From Bacillus sp. Marseille-Q1617 (GTDB lineage: Bacteria > Bacillota > Bacilli > Bacillales > Bacillaceae_B), in assembly GCF_903645295.1 (NCBI RefSeq), contig NZ_CAHJXM010000001.1:868001-932000 (forward strand): a stretch of 64,000 nucleotides of DNA, written 5' to 3'. Each line of letters opens with the position of its first letter. Position 1 is the first letter of the stretch. A model generated the notes under the pieces. The model ran no database searches, had not been told where the DNA came from, and worked only from the letters and a program-made list of their open reading frames with translations. A program made the position numbers and the translations under genes. Positions 41,762 to 51,205 of this stretch are shown here, one piece after another.

Positions 41762-41977
41762 ATGGAAAAAACATTATTGAAAGTATCAGGAATGACATGC
41801 GGAAACTGCGTCAAGAAAGTAGAAACGACACTTAATGAACTGGATGGAGTGGAAAAAGCAAAAGTCGATCTTGAGAATGCATCCGCTAAAGTGAAGTATG
41901 ACGAAACGAAACAATCTCCTGAAAGCTTAAGCAAAGCGGTCTCTGAAGCAGGTTACGAATCAGAACCGATCAAATAA
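41762..41977 (+). CDS. copZ: Copper chaperone CopZ
   Basis: 71-residue HMA domain with MTCGNC at 11-16, which binds Cu(I) and delivers it to CopA (and CopY). RBS AAGGAGTG. It follows copY by 112 nt; that gap contains a GCTTAC/GTAAGC hairpin and no gene. Confidence 0.95.
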   Translation: MEKTLLKVSGMTCGNCVKKVETTLNELDGVEKAKVDLENASAKVKYDETKQSPESLSKAVSEAGYESEPIK

Positions 41978-41994
41978 AAAGGTGGTCTCACACG

Positions 41995-44451
41995 ATGACA
42001 GAAAAAACGTTAAGCATCGAAGGGATGACATGTGCGTCGTGTTCGCAGGCAGTGGAAAAAGCGACGGGTAAACTGTCAGGGGTACAGGAAGCCAGTGTAA
42101 ATCTGGCCACAGAAAAACTGCGTATTACATTTAATGAAAATGAAATCACACTGGATGAGATAAAGAACGCTGTGGATGATGCAGGGTATAAGGCGGTCAC
42201 GGAAATGGAAAAGAAAACCTTCACCGTGTCCGGCATGACCTGCGCCTCATGTGTGCAGTCGGTTGAAAAGGCGACCGGGAAACTCCACGGGGTGAAAGAA
42301 TCAAGCGTCAATATGGCAACGGAGAAAATGGTCGTTGAATATGATCCGTCCATGCTCACAGTGTCCGACATCAAAAGAGCGGTATCCGATGCCGGGTATG
42401 AAGCCGAGGAAGATGTCGATGCAGGTGATGCGGTCGATGAAGACAGAGAAAAGAAAGAAAAGCATATCAAGCATATGTGGAGACGTTTCTGGGTTTCAGC
42501 CCTCTTCACGGTTCCGCTCCTGCTCGTTTCAATGGGGCATATGTTCGGCATGCCGCTGCCTGAAGCAATCGATCCGATGATGAACCCGACAGGATTTGCG
42601 CTTGTGCAGCTCATCCTCACAATTCCTGTAATGGTGATGGGGAAGCCATTTTTCACCGTTGGATTTAAGACGCTTATCAAGCGCCATCCCAATATGGATT
42701 CCCTGGTGGCACTGGGAACGAGTGCAGCATTTGTGTACAGTGTCATTGCCTCCATATTCATCGTACTGGGGAATGAAAGCTACGCGCAGGATCTTTATTA
42801 TGAGTCGGCAGCGGTCATCCTGACACTCATTACACTGGGTAAATATTTCGAAGCCCTTTCAAAAGGGAAAACCTCGGAAGCGATCAAGAAGCTGATGGGG
42901 CTGGCCCCTAAAACAGCGATCGTCGTCAGGGACGGAAAAGAAACCGAGATTTCGATTGAGGAAGTGGAAGCCGGTGACATCATCATTGTCAAACCCGGTG
43001 AAAAGCTGCCGGTCGATGGCGTCGTAGTGGAAGGGAAGACTTCCGTGGACGAATCGATGCTGACAGGTGAAAGCATCCCGGTTGAAAAAGAAGCAGGAGC
43101 TTCTGTCATCGGAGCCAGCATCAATAAAAATGGAACGATCCGCTACGAAGCGACAAAGGTAGGGAGAGATACCGCCTTGTCCCAGATCATAAAGCTGGTG
43201 GAGGACGCACAGGGTTCCAAAGCGCCGATTGCAAAAATGGCAGACGTCATTTCCGGTTATTTCGTACCAATCGTGATCGTGCTGGCAATCCTCTCAGGTC
43301 TCGCCTGGTACTTCGGCGGTGAATCAGGTCTCTTCGCATTCACCATCGCCATCTCGATTTTGGTTATTGCATGCCCTTGCGCCCTCGGGCTTGCAACCCC
43401 GACCGCCATCATGGTCGGTACCGGAAAAGGTGCTGAAAACGGCGTACTGATCAAAAGCGGCGGAGCACTCGAAACGACGCATAAAATCGATACGATCGTA
43501 TTTGATAAAACAGGAACGATCACGGAAGGGAAGCCTGTCGTCACAGATATCGTGACGTCTGGCGGAACCTCTGAAGAAGAACTTCTGATCCTTGCCGCTT
43601 CCGCAGAAAAAGGATCTGAGCATCCGCTGGGTGAAGCGATTGTCAGGGCCGCAGAGGAAAAGGGGCTTTCCCTTCTTAAAACAGAATTTTTTGACGCCAT
43701 AACAGGTCAGGGACTTGAAGTAACGGTCGATGGCAAAGATCTTCTGCTTGGAAACCGCAAGCTTATGGATGAAAACGATGTTGAGTTAGGGGACTTGCAG
43801 GAAACTTCGGACCGCCTGGCATCAGAGGGTAAAACGCCAATGTATATCGCAGTAGAAGAAGAAATTGCTGGAATCATCGCGGTTGCAGACACGGTCAAGG
43901 AAACAAGTTACAAAGCCATCAAAAAGCTTCACAAAATGGGCATCGAGGTTGCCATGATCACCGGTGACAATAAACGGACCGCTGAAGCCATTGCGGAGCA
44001 GGTTGGAATCGACAGCGTATTGAGTGAAGTGCTGCCTGAAGACAAAGCAAATGAAGTCAAAAAGCTTCAGGAAGAGGGAAAAAAAGTCGCCATGGTCGGT
44101 GACGGCATCAACGACGCACCTGCCCTTGCACAGGCAGATATCGGAATTGCCATCGGATCAGGGACGGACGTTGCCATGGAATCAGCCGATATCGTCCTTA
44201 TGAGAAGCGACCTGATGGACGTACCGACAGCTGTCGAGCTCAGCAAAGCCACAATCCGGAATATCAAACAGAATCTCTTCTGGGCTTTTGCCTACAACAT
44301 CCTGGGAATCCCGGTTGCAATGGGCGTACTCTATCTATTCGGAGGACCGCTGTTGAATCCGATGATCGCAGGGGCTGCCATGAGCTTCAGTTCCGTATCG
44401 GTATTGCTCAATGCCCTTCGCCTGAAAGGATTCAAGCCATCCGGGATATAA
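41995..44451 (+). CDS. copA: Cu(I)-exporting P1B-type ATPase CopA
   Basis: 818 residues. Two N-terminal HMA domains (MTCASC at 11-16 and 81-86), eight membrane helices, actuator TGES, transmembrane metal motif Cys460-Pro-Cys462, phosphorylation Asp504 in DKTGT, an HP-containing [10 protein letters not shown], and [10 protein letters not shown] hinge. It pumps Cu(I) out of the cytoplasm. It lies 17 nt after copZ. Confidence 0.97.
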   Translation: MTEKTLSIEGMTCASCSQAVEKATGKLSGVQEASVNLATEKLRITFNENEITLDEIKNAVDDAGYKAVTEMEKKTFTVSGMTCASCVQSVEKATGKLHGVKESSVNMATEKMVVEYDPSMLTVSDIKRAVSDAGYEAEEDVDAGDAVDEDREKKEKHIKHMWRRFWVSALFTVPLLLVSMGHMFGMPLPEAIDPMMNPTGFALVQLILTIPVMVMGKPFFTVGFKTLIKRHPNMDSLVALGTSAAFVYSVIASIFIVLGNESYAQDLYYESAAVILTLITLGKYFEALSKGKTSEAIKKLMGLAPKTAIVVRDGKETEISIEEVEAGDIIIVKPGEKLPVDGVVVEGKTSVDESMLTGESIPVEKEAGASVIGASINKNGTIRYEATKVGRDTALSQIIKLVEDAQGSKAPIAKMADVISGYFVPIVIVLAILSGLAWYFGGESGLFAFTIAISILVIACPCALGLATPTAIMVGTGKGAENGVLIKSGGALETTHKIDTIVFDKTGTITEGKPVVTDIVTSGGTSEEELLILAASAEKGSEHPLGEAIVRAAEEKGLSLLKTEFFDAITGQGLEVTVDGKDLLLGNRKLMDENDVELGDLQETSDRLASEGKTPMYIAVEEEIAGIIAVADTVKETSYKAIKKLHKMGIEVAMITGDNKRTAEAIAEQVGIDSVLSEVLPEDKANEVKKLQEEGKKVAMVGDGINDAPALAQADIGIAIGSGTDVAMESADIVLMRSDLMDVPTAVELSKATIRNIKQNLFWAFAYNILGIPVAMGVLYLFGGPLLNPMIAGAAMSFSSVSVLLNALRLKGFKPSGI

Positions 44452-44466
44452 GGAGTGATACAGACG

Positions 44467-44742
44467 ATGAATAAGGAATTGATCTTGGAACTTTATACAC
44501 GCCCAACATGCTCTGACTGCCAGGCAGCCAAAGAATACTTGGCAGAGCACGACATCGATTACGTGCATAAAAATGTCGGTGAGGATGCCATGTTGGAGAA
44601 GGAATTAATCGATATAGCGGGTTCCCGCATCGTACCCTCCTTTGTTTTTTACAAAAAAGGACTATTGGGTAAGAAGAAATTCGTGAAGAACCTGATCGGC
44701 TTTGAGAATAATCGAGAAGAAATTGAAAAATTATTGGGCTGA
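44467..44742 (+). CDS. Glutaredoxin-like thiol protein in the cop operon
   Basis: 91 residues with thioredoxin-fold start ELILELYTRPTCSDCQAAKEYL (active site CSDC), the cis-Pro region IVPSFVF and no signal peptide. The ATG at 44467 follows AAGGAGTG, 15 nt after copA. Its place in the operon suggests copper-damaged thiol repair or Cu(I) handling. That is inference from context. Confidence 0.85.
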   Translation: MNKELILELYTRPTCSDCQAAKEYLAEHDIDYVHKNVGEDAMLEKELIDIAGSRIVPSFVFYKKGLLGKKKFVKNLIGFENNREEIEKLLG

Positions 44743-44757
44743 ACATTCTAAAGGGGG

Positions 44758-44788
44758 AAGACCTTCAACATTGGTTGAGGGTCTTTTT
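44758..44788 (+). terminator. Intrinsic terminator of the cop operon
   Basis: AAGACCTTCAAC pairs with GTTGAGGGTCTT around ATTG, then TTTTG. Confidence 0.9.
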
Positions 44789-44899
44789 GTTTTGTGAGAT
44801 TCCTCTAACGGGAATGTCATTGGTATTTTCCAAATACCGTAATCTAAAACTCCCCATTTGTGGACATGATATATACATCTCGGTATCAAAGATGATTCT

Positions 44900-45757
44900 A
44901 TGGTTTTAATGTTTGTGACGATACTAGTCTTGATCGTTCTCGTGTTGAAAGTGAAAAAAAGATTATCGCCTGTACAGATGTATGTAACATCTATCTTTTC
45001 CGTCTACTTGGCGCTTTTTGCAGATTCAGTTTTAGGCGGGATGTATGAATTATATTCTTACTTTAAACCTGGTGTACAAGGAATCGATTTTGTAGGAGCA
45101 ATTGTGATCTATCCTGCTATCAACATCCTGTTTTTATCAAAGTTCCCCGTTGGAAAAAGTTTTAGATCTAAAACTTTCTACCTAATAGGGTGGAGTCTGT
45201 TCGCCATTGGTTATGAATACATCGCTTCTGAGTACTCTTCTTTTTTTAATTACAGTGGATGGCAGCTGATTTATTCAGTTCCGATCTATCCAGCTTTGTA
45301 CTTGATATTAGTGTGGAATCTTCGTTTGGTTGAAAAACTAGAAATGAAGGATGAACGGTTGTTTCATCTGAAACCGATTGAGTGGTATGGGAGTATCGTG
45401 TTTATTCTTTACCTTAACCTGGCTGCAGATGCCATACTGAAAGGGAGTTACGAGCTTTATTATTATGTGGTGAATGATGTTCATCCTGTCGATTTCGTCT
45501 TTCGCATGCTTGTGCTTCTGGTACCACTCCTTTTTTATCTAAGCACACAATCCAAACAATTCTCCTTGTGGAAGTTTATACTATGGATTGTTATTTACGT
45601 GGTTATTTATGAGATAGCTGATCAGCTTGGTTACTTTCATGAAAAACAATGGAATAGTTATTTAACCATCTTAAAAACGGCTGCGACACTGATACTGGTT
45701 CAAATGAATCTGAGGTATCTGCAGTCGTTGGCAGGAAGAGAAGAAGAGCTTCGATGA
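44900..45757 (+). CDS. Internally duplicated polytopic membrane protein
   Basis: 285 residues, about eight membrane segments. The two halves correspond: LALFADSVLGGMYELYSYF with GIDFVGAIVIYPAI (about 40-75) against LNLAADAILKGSYELYYYV with VDFVFRMLVLLVPL (about 173-208). Each is then followed by a block ending VWNLR or VQMNLR. The single module resembles CBO0543-type proteins of Firmicutes, but I do not claim the family. No good RBS is visible before the ATG at 44900, so the start is uncertain. Function unknown. Confidence 0.7.
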   Translation: MVLMFVTILVLIVLVLKVKKRLSPVQMYVTSIFSVYLALFADSVLGGMYELYSYFKPGVQGIDFVGAIVIYPAINILFLSKFPVGKSFRSKTFYLIGWSLFAIGYEYIASEYSSFFNYSGWQLIYSVPIYPALYLILVWNLRLVEKLEMKDERLFHLKPIEWYGSIVFILYLNLAADAILKGSYELYYYVVNDVHPVDFVFRMLVLLVPLLFYLSTQSKQFSLWKFILWIVIYVVIYEIADQLGYFHEKQWNSYLTILKTAATLILVQMNLRYLQSLAGREEELR

Positions 45758-45762
45758 GTAAT

Positions 45763-45859
45763 GGGTTCTGTTTTGGAGTACAAAATTGCAATCTACACCG
45801 CAAAATGTGGATGTATTTACATCTAATCTTACCCGGCAAAGTGAACAAAAGCAGAACCC
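45763..45859. repeat. Inverted repeat with a large loop downstream of the membrane protein gene
   Basis: GGGTTCTG-TTTT at 45763 pairs with AAAA-GCAGAACCC ending 45859; the loop of about 70 nt includes a smaller GATGTATTTACATC palindrome. It may act as a transcript end but no T-run follows. Confidence 0.45.
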
Positions 45860-45896
45860 TTCGAGCCAGATGAAAGAATCAGTATCATTGGATAAT

Positions 45897-46091
45897 TAAA
45901 TAAGGGGAGAAATTTCCCTTAATGACGAAATCGAACTGAAAATAATTAAAATAAAGGGAAGTTTTACTTCTATTTACTTGAAAAACATTAAAATTGGGGA
46001 TCTGTGCCAAGATTAAAAGAAAATTTTCCCCTTATTTACCCTTATCCAAGCAAGCTTCAGCAGATTAGCGGGAAAATTTCCCCCTATTTAT
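45897..46091. repeat. Cluster of four related AT-rich palindromes
   Basis: Units centre near 45913, 45964, 46025 and 46077. Each is a version of a palindrome whose left half is TAAATAAGGGGAAAA and whose right half is TTTTCCCCTTATTTA. Spacing is uneven (about 51, 61, 52 bp). No gene is seen in 45758-46240 otherwise. Confidence 0.75.
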
Positions 46092-46240
46092 ATCTTTAGT
46101 TACTTTACAAAGGCTAAGGTATCCTATGCATCCAATATTCCCAACCTGTTCTTTAGTTTAATAAGGATTTACAAGGACTTTTTGAAACTTTTCACGCCCC
46201 GGCATCGTATATAAGGTATCAAACAAACGAGGGGGATCAC

Positions 46241-47065
46241 ATGAAAAAACTACTTGGACTTGGATCGGCGGTACTTCTGACAATCGGATTGACGGCATGC
46301 GGAACGACAACGAGCGGAACAGATGTGGAAGAAATCATCAATTCTTCTATTTCTGCCTCAGAAAAGATGGAAAGCTTTCACGTGAAGATGGAGATGGATC
46401 AGGATATCATCCCGGCTGCCGAGGATGCGGGGGAAGTGAACCAGTCGTCGACGATTGAGATGGATTACGTTATGGAACCGCTTGGTATGTATCAGACGAC
46501 AGAAATGACGATGATGGGAATGCCAATCGAAGCGGAAACCTATTTTACAGAAGAGGGACTTTACACGAAGGATTCAATGAGTAACAAGTGGCAGTCAGCA
46601 CCGAAGGAACTGTCGGATTCCGTTGTGGAAATGAGTAAGAATCAAGCGGATGCAACGGAGCAGCTTAAGCAATTAAAGGAATATATCAAAGATGTAAAGG
46701 TGGAAGAAAAAGAGGGTCACTACCTGATCTCTTTCTCAGCTTCGGGTAAGGAATATCAAAGTTTAGTAGAAGAGACGGTAGAATCCACGATGCCTGAAGG
46801 AATCATGCCGAAAGAACTTCTGGAAGGCTTGAAAGTGAACAAATTGAGTTACACCTATGAAATCGACAAGAAGACATACTACCCGGTGAATTTTACAGTT
46901 GATATGGATTTCGATATGGAGATTGAAGGCGAGAAGGTACAATCGATCCAGAAGATGAAGGGCACCTATTCGAAAATCAATGAGATTGATGAAATCAAGA
47001 TACCTGCGGACGTGAAAGAGAGTGCTGTTGAGATTGATGAGTCTGCATTGCAAAGCGAACAATGA
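46241..47065 (+). CDS. Lipoprotein of the DUF6612 type
   Basis: 274 residues. Signal peptide with lipobox LTAC (about 16-19). The mature part is rich in beta-strand patterns (SSTIEMDYVMEPLGMYQTTE, EAETYFTEEGLYTKD, NKLSYTYEIDKKTYYPVNFTVDM), like LppX/LolA-related lipid-binding folds and the DUF6612 lipoproteins. It is anchored on the outer face of the membrane; function unknown. The ATG follows GAGGGGG. Confidence 0.8.
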   Translation: MKKLLGLGSAVLLTIGLTACGTTTSGTDVEEIINSSISASEKMESFHVKMEMDQDIIPAAEDAGEVNQSSTIEMDYVMEPLGMYQTTEMTMMGMPIEAETYFTEEGLYTKDSMSNKWQSAPKELSDSVVEMSKNQADATEQLKQLKEYIKDVKVEEKEGHYLISFSASGKEYQSLVEETVESTMPEGIMPKELLEGLKVNKLSYTYEIDKKTYYPVNFTVDMDFDMEIEGEKVQSIQKMKGTYSKINEIDEIKIPADVKESAVEIDESALQSEQ

Positions 47066-47072
47066 CTGAATG

Positions 47073-47100
47073 GCGTGTGGTAAATCCACACGCTATTTTT
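47073..47100 (+). terminator. Intrinsic terminator
   Basis: GCGTGTGG (47073-47080) pairs with CCACACGC (47086-47093), then TATTTTTATT. Confidence 0.9.
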
Positions 47101-47264
47101 ATTGAAAAATATATTTCGGAATCGAGAGTTCTACATTGTTTATTTCCAATTAAGCTAGTACGATAGTCTTATGAAAAGGATCTTTTAGAATAATAGATGA
47201 TGATGGGATTGGATGCTTGAATTAATCTTTTACACGATGATTAACCTGCGAAAAGAGGATGAGG

Positions 47265-48194
47265 ATGAATACACTTTTAAGAAATGAAAAATCAGGAAGT
47301 ACACAGGGATTTAAACCGGAGCAGGTAATGACCGCAATCGAACGGTCACTTGCGATGATCCAATTCGACCCGAAAGGAAACGTTTTATGGGTGAATGAGA
47401 ATTTTGCCCATACGGTTGGATATAGAGTGCATGAGATGCCCGGGATGATGCACAGGCAATTTTGCACACCCGAGTTTGCGGAAAGCAGTGAGTATCAACA
47501 GCTTTGGAGAAACTTGCGGAACGGAAAAAGCTTTCAGGAAAAGATTCAGCGTGTGACAAAACATGGGAAGCTCATCTGGCTCGAAGCTACATATACACCG
47601 GTTTATGACGATGGGGGCAAGGTCGTCGGCGTGGTGAAAGTTGCAACCGACATAACTGATCGTGAAAATGCTGCCTTCAAGGTCGCTTCTGATTTGCAGC
47701 AAATGTCTGAGGACCTTAGTGAAAAAGCGGAAGCGGGCATCGCGAGAAGTGAAGAAGCAACCCTCGCAATCGGCAGGCTCGTGGAGGAGTCCAAAGAAAA
47801 TCTAGACATCATGGAATCTCTTAAATCCCAGGCAAAATCGATTGAAAGCATTGTGAAAACAATCCGCGAGATTGCTACGCAAACGAATCTCCTGGCATTG
47901 AACGCAGCCATCGAAGCGGCCCGTGCAGGTGAGCATGGGAGAGGGTTCAACGTAGTTGCCGGTGAAGTAAGGAAGCTCGCCACCCGTGTGCAGGAATCCA
48001 TCGGGGAGGTCAATGCCCGTATCGATGGGATTACGGGTGAAATCAATAAAGTCAGTGAAGGAACGATTCGCTCCCAGACAGGGATCTCCAACAACCTCAT
48101 CCTCCATGAACAGGCCGTTGCGGCATTCAAAGAAATCGGAAGTGCAGCCCGCCAGCTCGATCGGCAGGCAAAGGATTTTAAAACGATCTTATAA
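47265..48194 (+). CDS. Soluble PAS-domain methyl-accepting chemotaxis protein (YfmS-like)
   Basis: 309 residues without membrane helices. A PAS domain covers about 17-130 ([29 protein letters not shown], then [16 protein letters not shown]). A short chemoreceptor signalling hairpin follows, with the conserved tip [27 protein letters not shown] (about 205-232) and EVRKLA. It would signal to CheA from the cytoplasm, probably with a redox or ligand-binding PAS. The ATG at 47265 is better spaced from AAAAGAGG than 47259. Confidence 0.88.
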   Translation: MNTLLRNEKSGSTQGFKPEQVMTAIERSLAMIQFDPKGNVLWVNENFAHTVGYRVHEMPGMMHRQFCTPEFAESSEYQQLWRNLRNGKSFQEKIQRVTKHGKLIWLEATYTPVYDDGGKVVGVVKVATDITDRENAAFKVASDLQQMSEDLSEKAEAGIARSEEATLAIGRLVEESKENLDIMESLKSQAKSIESIVKTIREIATQTNLLALNAAIEAARAGEHGRGFNVVAGEVRKLATRVQESIGEVNARIDGITGEINKVSEGTIRSQTGISNNLILHEQAVAAFKEIGSAARQLDRQAKDFKTIL

Positions 48195-48201
48195 TTACTC
48201 A

Positions 48202-48252
48202 GAAGGCCCGTCCCTTATCGCATTAAAGCGATGAGGGACGGGCCTTCGATGG
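48202..48252. terminator. Bidirectional terminator (GGCCCGTCCC family)
   Basis: GAAGGCCCGTCCCTTATCGC pairs with GCGATGAGGGACGGGCCTTC; converging genes. Confidence 0.95.
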
Positions 48253-48254
48253 TT

Positions 48255-49247
48255 TCATCCGTTAACCTTGACTGATTTTCGTTCGATGAGTTCGGTTGTC
48301 AGCTTGTAGTTCGAATCGACTTTTTCCTTTGACAGCACCTGGAAAATCAGGTGGACTGCAAGGGCACCGGCTTCATACTTTGGCTGGCGCATGGTGGTAA
48401 GCGGCGGAGAGACGTATTCTGAGAGCTGGATATCATCGAATCCGATGATGGAAATATCATCTGGGACCGAGAGTTTCTTTTCATTCAGCGCTTGAAGACC
48501 GCCGATGGCCATTTCATCGTTTGCGTAGAAGATGGCTTGCGGAACATCCTTTTGGGCGATGAGCATCTTGGTTGCCTGGTAGCCGCCTTCCCTTGTGAAG
48601 CCGCCAGATACTTTCCATTTTGAACGGTATTCGATCCCGTGCTTTTCAAGTGCCGATTGATAGCCTTTGAATCGCAGTTCGTTGTCATGGGAGTTGTAGG
48701 GTCCGCTGACGTAGGCGATATCACGGCTGCCTTTTTCGATCAGGTGCTCGGTCGCCATGAATGCACCGTGCTCGTTATCGACTTCTATCTGTACGACATG
48801 ATCGCTTTGGACGCTGCGGTCGAGGACGACAATCGGGAAGCCTTCCCGGGCTGAATCAAGGATCGTTTTGTCATCGATATTATGGGCAAGGATGATGACG
48901 CCGTCCACACGCTTTTCCCGCAGGAATTTAACCGCGGTGGATTGAGCCCCGCCAATTGAACTGCAGGCGATGAGGTCATATCCGTTCGTTGATGCGACAT
49001 CCTGGACTCCTTTGATCAGTTCCGAATAATAAGGGCCGGAAAGGTCGCTCAGGATCAGTGCGATTGTATTCGTGCTCGTCCGTTTGAGATCGGAAGCGAG
49101 TCCATTTTTTTGGTAATTCAGTTCTTTTGCTGCGGCTATTACTTTCTGCCGGGTTTCCTCGCTGACCTTGGTACTGTTGTTGAGCGCGTAGGAAGCGGTG
49201 GAGACCGCGACCCCGGAAAGCTTGGCCACGTCTTTTATGGTTGCCAT
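48255..49247 (-). CDS. LacI family transcriptional regulator
   Basis: 330 residues. The N-terminal helix-turn-helix and hinge are ATIKDVAKLSGVAVSTASYA...LNNSTKVSEETRQKVIAAA, followed by a periplasmic-binding-protein-like sugar domain. The ATG at 49247 has AAGGAAGTG; the frame extends to 49367 without a site. It closes the sugar operon and is the likely binder of the GAAACGTTTC sites at 54561 and 54773. It has its own promoter at 49303-49331 (minus strand). Confidence 0.93.
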   Translation of the reverse strand: MATIKDVAKLSGVAVSTASYALNNSTKVSEETRQKVIAAAKELNYQKNGLASDLKRTSTNTIALILSDLSGPYYSELIKGVQDVASTNGYDLIACSSIGGAQSTAVKFLREKRVDGVIILAHNIDDKTILDSAREGFPIVVLDRSVQSDHVVQIEVDNEHGAFMATEHLIEKGSRDIAYVSGPYNSHDNELRFKGYQSALEKHGIEYRSKWKVSGGFTREGGYQATKMLIAQKDVPQAIFYANDEMAIGGLQALNEKKLSVPDDISIIGFDDIQLSEYVSPPLTTMRQPKYEAGALAVHLIFQVLSKEKVDSNYKLTTELIERKSVKVNG

Positions 49248-49302
49248 GTGTTCACTTCCTTTTAACATAAGGCTTGTCGTTTTCCTTGTTTGTATATGTC
49301 TC

Positions 49303-49339
49303 ATTATACAATTGATGGTATGAATTGTAAGCGGTTTAG
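49303..49339 (-). promoter_or_regulatory. lacI promoter with cre-like site
   Basis: On the minus strand: -35 CTTACA, 17-nt spacer, -10 TATAAT (complement of 49303-49308). The plus-strand TGTAAGCGGTTTAG (49326-49339) covers the -35 and differs from the CcpA cre consensus in the last half at one base. It may be a cre or a LacI-type operator. Confidence 0.6.
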
Positions 49340-50973
49340 TTTTGTATGAGATAAACAATGGTTTCATACGGGCGCATTTTTTTCAGTTCCGAAGGCCGTC
49401 CGGCTGCTTCCGTATAATTGTTTATCACGATTTCGCATTTGCTGCCGTCGAAACCTGAAGGCAGTGCAAGCTCCGGTTCGTTTCCGTAAAAGTTCGCGAC
49501 GACCACCAGTGTCTCGTTTCCGAGTGTTCTTTTATATGCGAAAATCTCAGGATGATCTTTCAAGATCAGCTCATACTTACCGTAGATGATGATGTCGTGT
49601 TCTTTTCTTAATGAGATCAGCTTCTTATAGTAATGGAAGATAGAGCCTTCATCTTTCAACGCATCCTCAGCGTTGATATCCTTATGGTTTGCATTTACTT
49701 CAAGCCACGGTGTCCCGGTTGTAAAGCCGCCGTGCAGGCCGCGGTTCCACTGGAACGGGGTGCGGGCATTGTCACGTCCTTTTACATGGATGGATTTCAT
49801 GACGTCTTCTTGCGGGATGCCTTGCGAGATCTTTTCATTATAAAAATTGATCGTTTCGATATCGCGATAGTCCCGGATATCATCGAAAACAATGTTGGTC
49901 ATCCCGATTTCTTCGCCTTGATAGATATAAGGGGTTCCCTGCATCATGTGAAGAAGGGTCGCAAGCATCTTGGCCGACTCTACACGGTATGTGCTCTCAT
50001 TGCCCCATCTGGACACGATCCTCGGCTGATCGTGATTATTCCAATACAAACTGTTCCAGCCTTGGCCATATAGCTCTGTCTGCCATTTGCCCAGTGTTTC
50101 TTTTAAGTCTTGCAGTTCGAGAGGCTTTAACGCCCATTTTCCTTTTCCTTCCACTTCGTCAAGTGACATATGCTGAAAGGTGAAGACCATATCGAGCTCG
50201 CCCCGTCCTTCACCCGTATACAGCTTTGCTGTCTCAGGTGTGGCAGAAGGCGTTTCCCCGACGGTTACGGTCGGATAGTTTGAGAGGACCTCCCGATTCA
50301 TTTCCTGAAGATAGTCGTGAAGCTTTGGCCCGTCTGTCAGGACCTTGTCATCAATCTCTTTTCCAATCAGATCGATGACGTCCATCCGGAAGCCGCTCAC
50401 GCCTTTATCCAGCCAGAAATTCATCATCTTATAGAGGTGATCCCGGACTTCCCTGTTATGAAGGTTCAGGTCAGGCTGTTTTTTACTGAAGAGATGGAAG
50501 TAGTACTCACCGGTCGCCCCATCAAGTTCCCAGGCCGGTCCGCTGAAAACGGACGTGATATCGCTCGGCGGGCCGTCGCTGCCTTCTCTCCAGATATAAT
50601 AATCACGATACGGATTGTCCCTCGATTTCCGGGATTCGATGAACCATGGATGCTCATCCGATGTGTGGTTGATGACGAGATCCATTATGATATGAATGTC
50701 CCGTTTATGCGCCTCTGCGATCAATTTATCCATATCATCCATCGTACCGAAATCACTCATGATTTCATAATAATCGCTGATATCATAGCCGTTGTCATCA
50801 TTCGGTGATTGATAGACAGGGCTGAGCCAGAGGATGTCGATTCCGAGAAAAGCGAGATAATCAAGTTTATCAATGATACCTGGGATGTCGCCAATCCCGT
50901 CTCCGTTATGATCATTAAAACTGCGCGGGTATATTTGATACACCGTTGATTGATGCCACCATTTTTTGTTCAT
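49336..50973 (-). CDS. GH13 exo-alpha-glucosidase (oligo-1,6-glucosidase type)
   Basis: 545-residue alpha-amylase-superfamily enzyme. Motifs: DLVINHTSDEHPWF (region I), GFRMDVIDL (catalytic Asp nucleophile), VGETPS (catalytic Glu), and NHDQPR (region IV Asp). The start is MNKKWWHQSTVYQIYPRSF after AGGAGGTAAC at 50973; the frame extends to 51156 through repeats and is not coding. It hydrolyses alpha-linked glucosides in the cytoplasm. Its presence beside beta-glucan enzymes is unusual. No signal peptide. Confidence 0.94.
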   Translation of the reverse strand: MNKKWWHQSTVYQIYPRSFNDHNGDGIGDIPGIIDKLDYLAFLGIDILWLSPVYQSPNDDNGYDISDYYEIMSDFGTMDDMDKLIAEAHKRDIHIIMDLVINHTSDEHPWFIESRKSRDNPYRDYYIWREGSDGPPSDITSVFSGPAWELDGATGEYYFHLFSKKQPDLNLHNREVRDHLYKMMNFWLDKGVSGFRMDVIDLIGKEIDDKVLTDGPKLHDYLQEMNREVLSNYPTVTVGETPSATPETAKLYTGEGRGELDMVFTFQHMSLDEVEGKGKWALKPLELQDLKETLGKWQTELYGQGWNSLYWNNHDQPRIVSRWGNESTYRVESAKMLATLLHMMQGTPYIYQGEEIGMTNIVFDDIRDYRDIETINFYNEKISQGIPQEDVMKSIHVKGRDNARTPFQWNRGLHGGFTTGTPWLEVNANHKDINAEDALKDEGSIFHYYKKLISLRKEHDIIIYGKYELILKDHPEIFAYKRTLGNETLVVVANFYGNEPELALPSGFDGSKCEIVINNYTEAAGRPSELKKMRPYETIVYLIQN

Positions 50974-51028
50974 GTTACCTCCTAGTGTGCTTTGGCTTTT
51001 CATTTCTTGATGGGGGAGGGGAGTGGTG

Positions 51029-51170
51029 GCAGTGGTGCCAGGCACACAGCAACCCAATTGTGCCTGGCACAAAATTGCCTGAGTGTTCCTGGCACAATCC
51101 AGTTCCTCGGGGCCAGGAACAAACCGCCACAAACGAACCAGTCCCAAAGACACCAAATGGTGCCTGCCTC
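51029..51170. repeat. Cluster of TGCCAGGCAC-type palindromes
   Basis: GGTGCCAGGCACA, GTGCCTGGCACA, GTTCCTGGCACA, GGCCAGGAACA and TGGTGCCTGCC follow each other in both orientations over 140 bp. They form a set of overlapping hairpins between the permease and glucosidase genes. They are similar to the dispersed GGTGCCTGRCACC palindromes seen in many Bacillus genomes. Confidence 0.75.
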
Positions 51171-51205
51171 ATCTCAAAAGATGTAAGCGGACACCATTTT
51201 GACCC

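Noticed and set aside
45897..46091. CRISPR array
   Set aside because: Only four degenerate palindromes with uneven spacing and no cas genes nearby.
49336..51156. Alpha-glucosidase with 60 extra N-terminal residues
   Set aside because: The extension covers the palindromic repeat cluster; AGGAGG and the GH13 start are at 50973.
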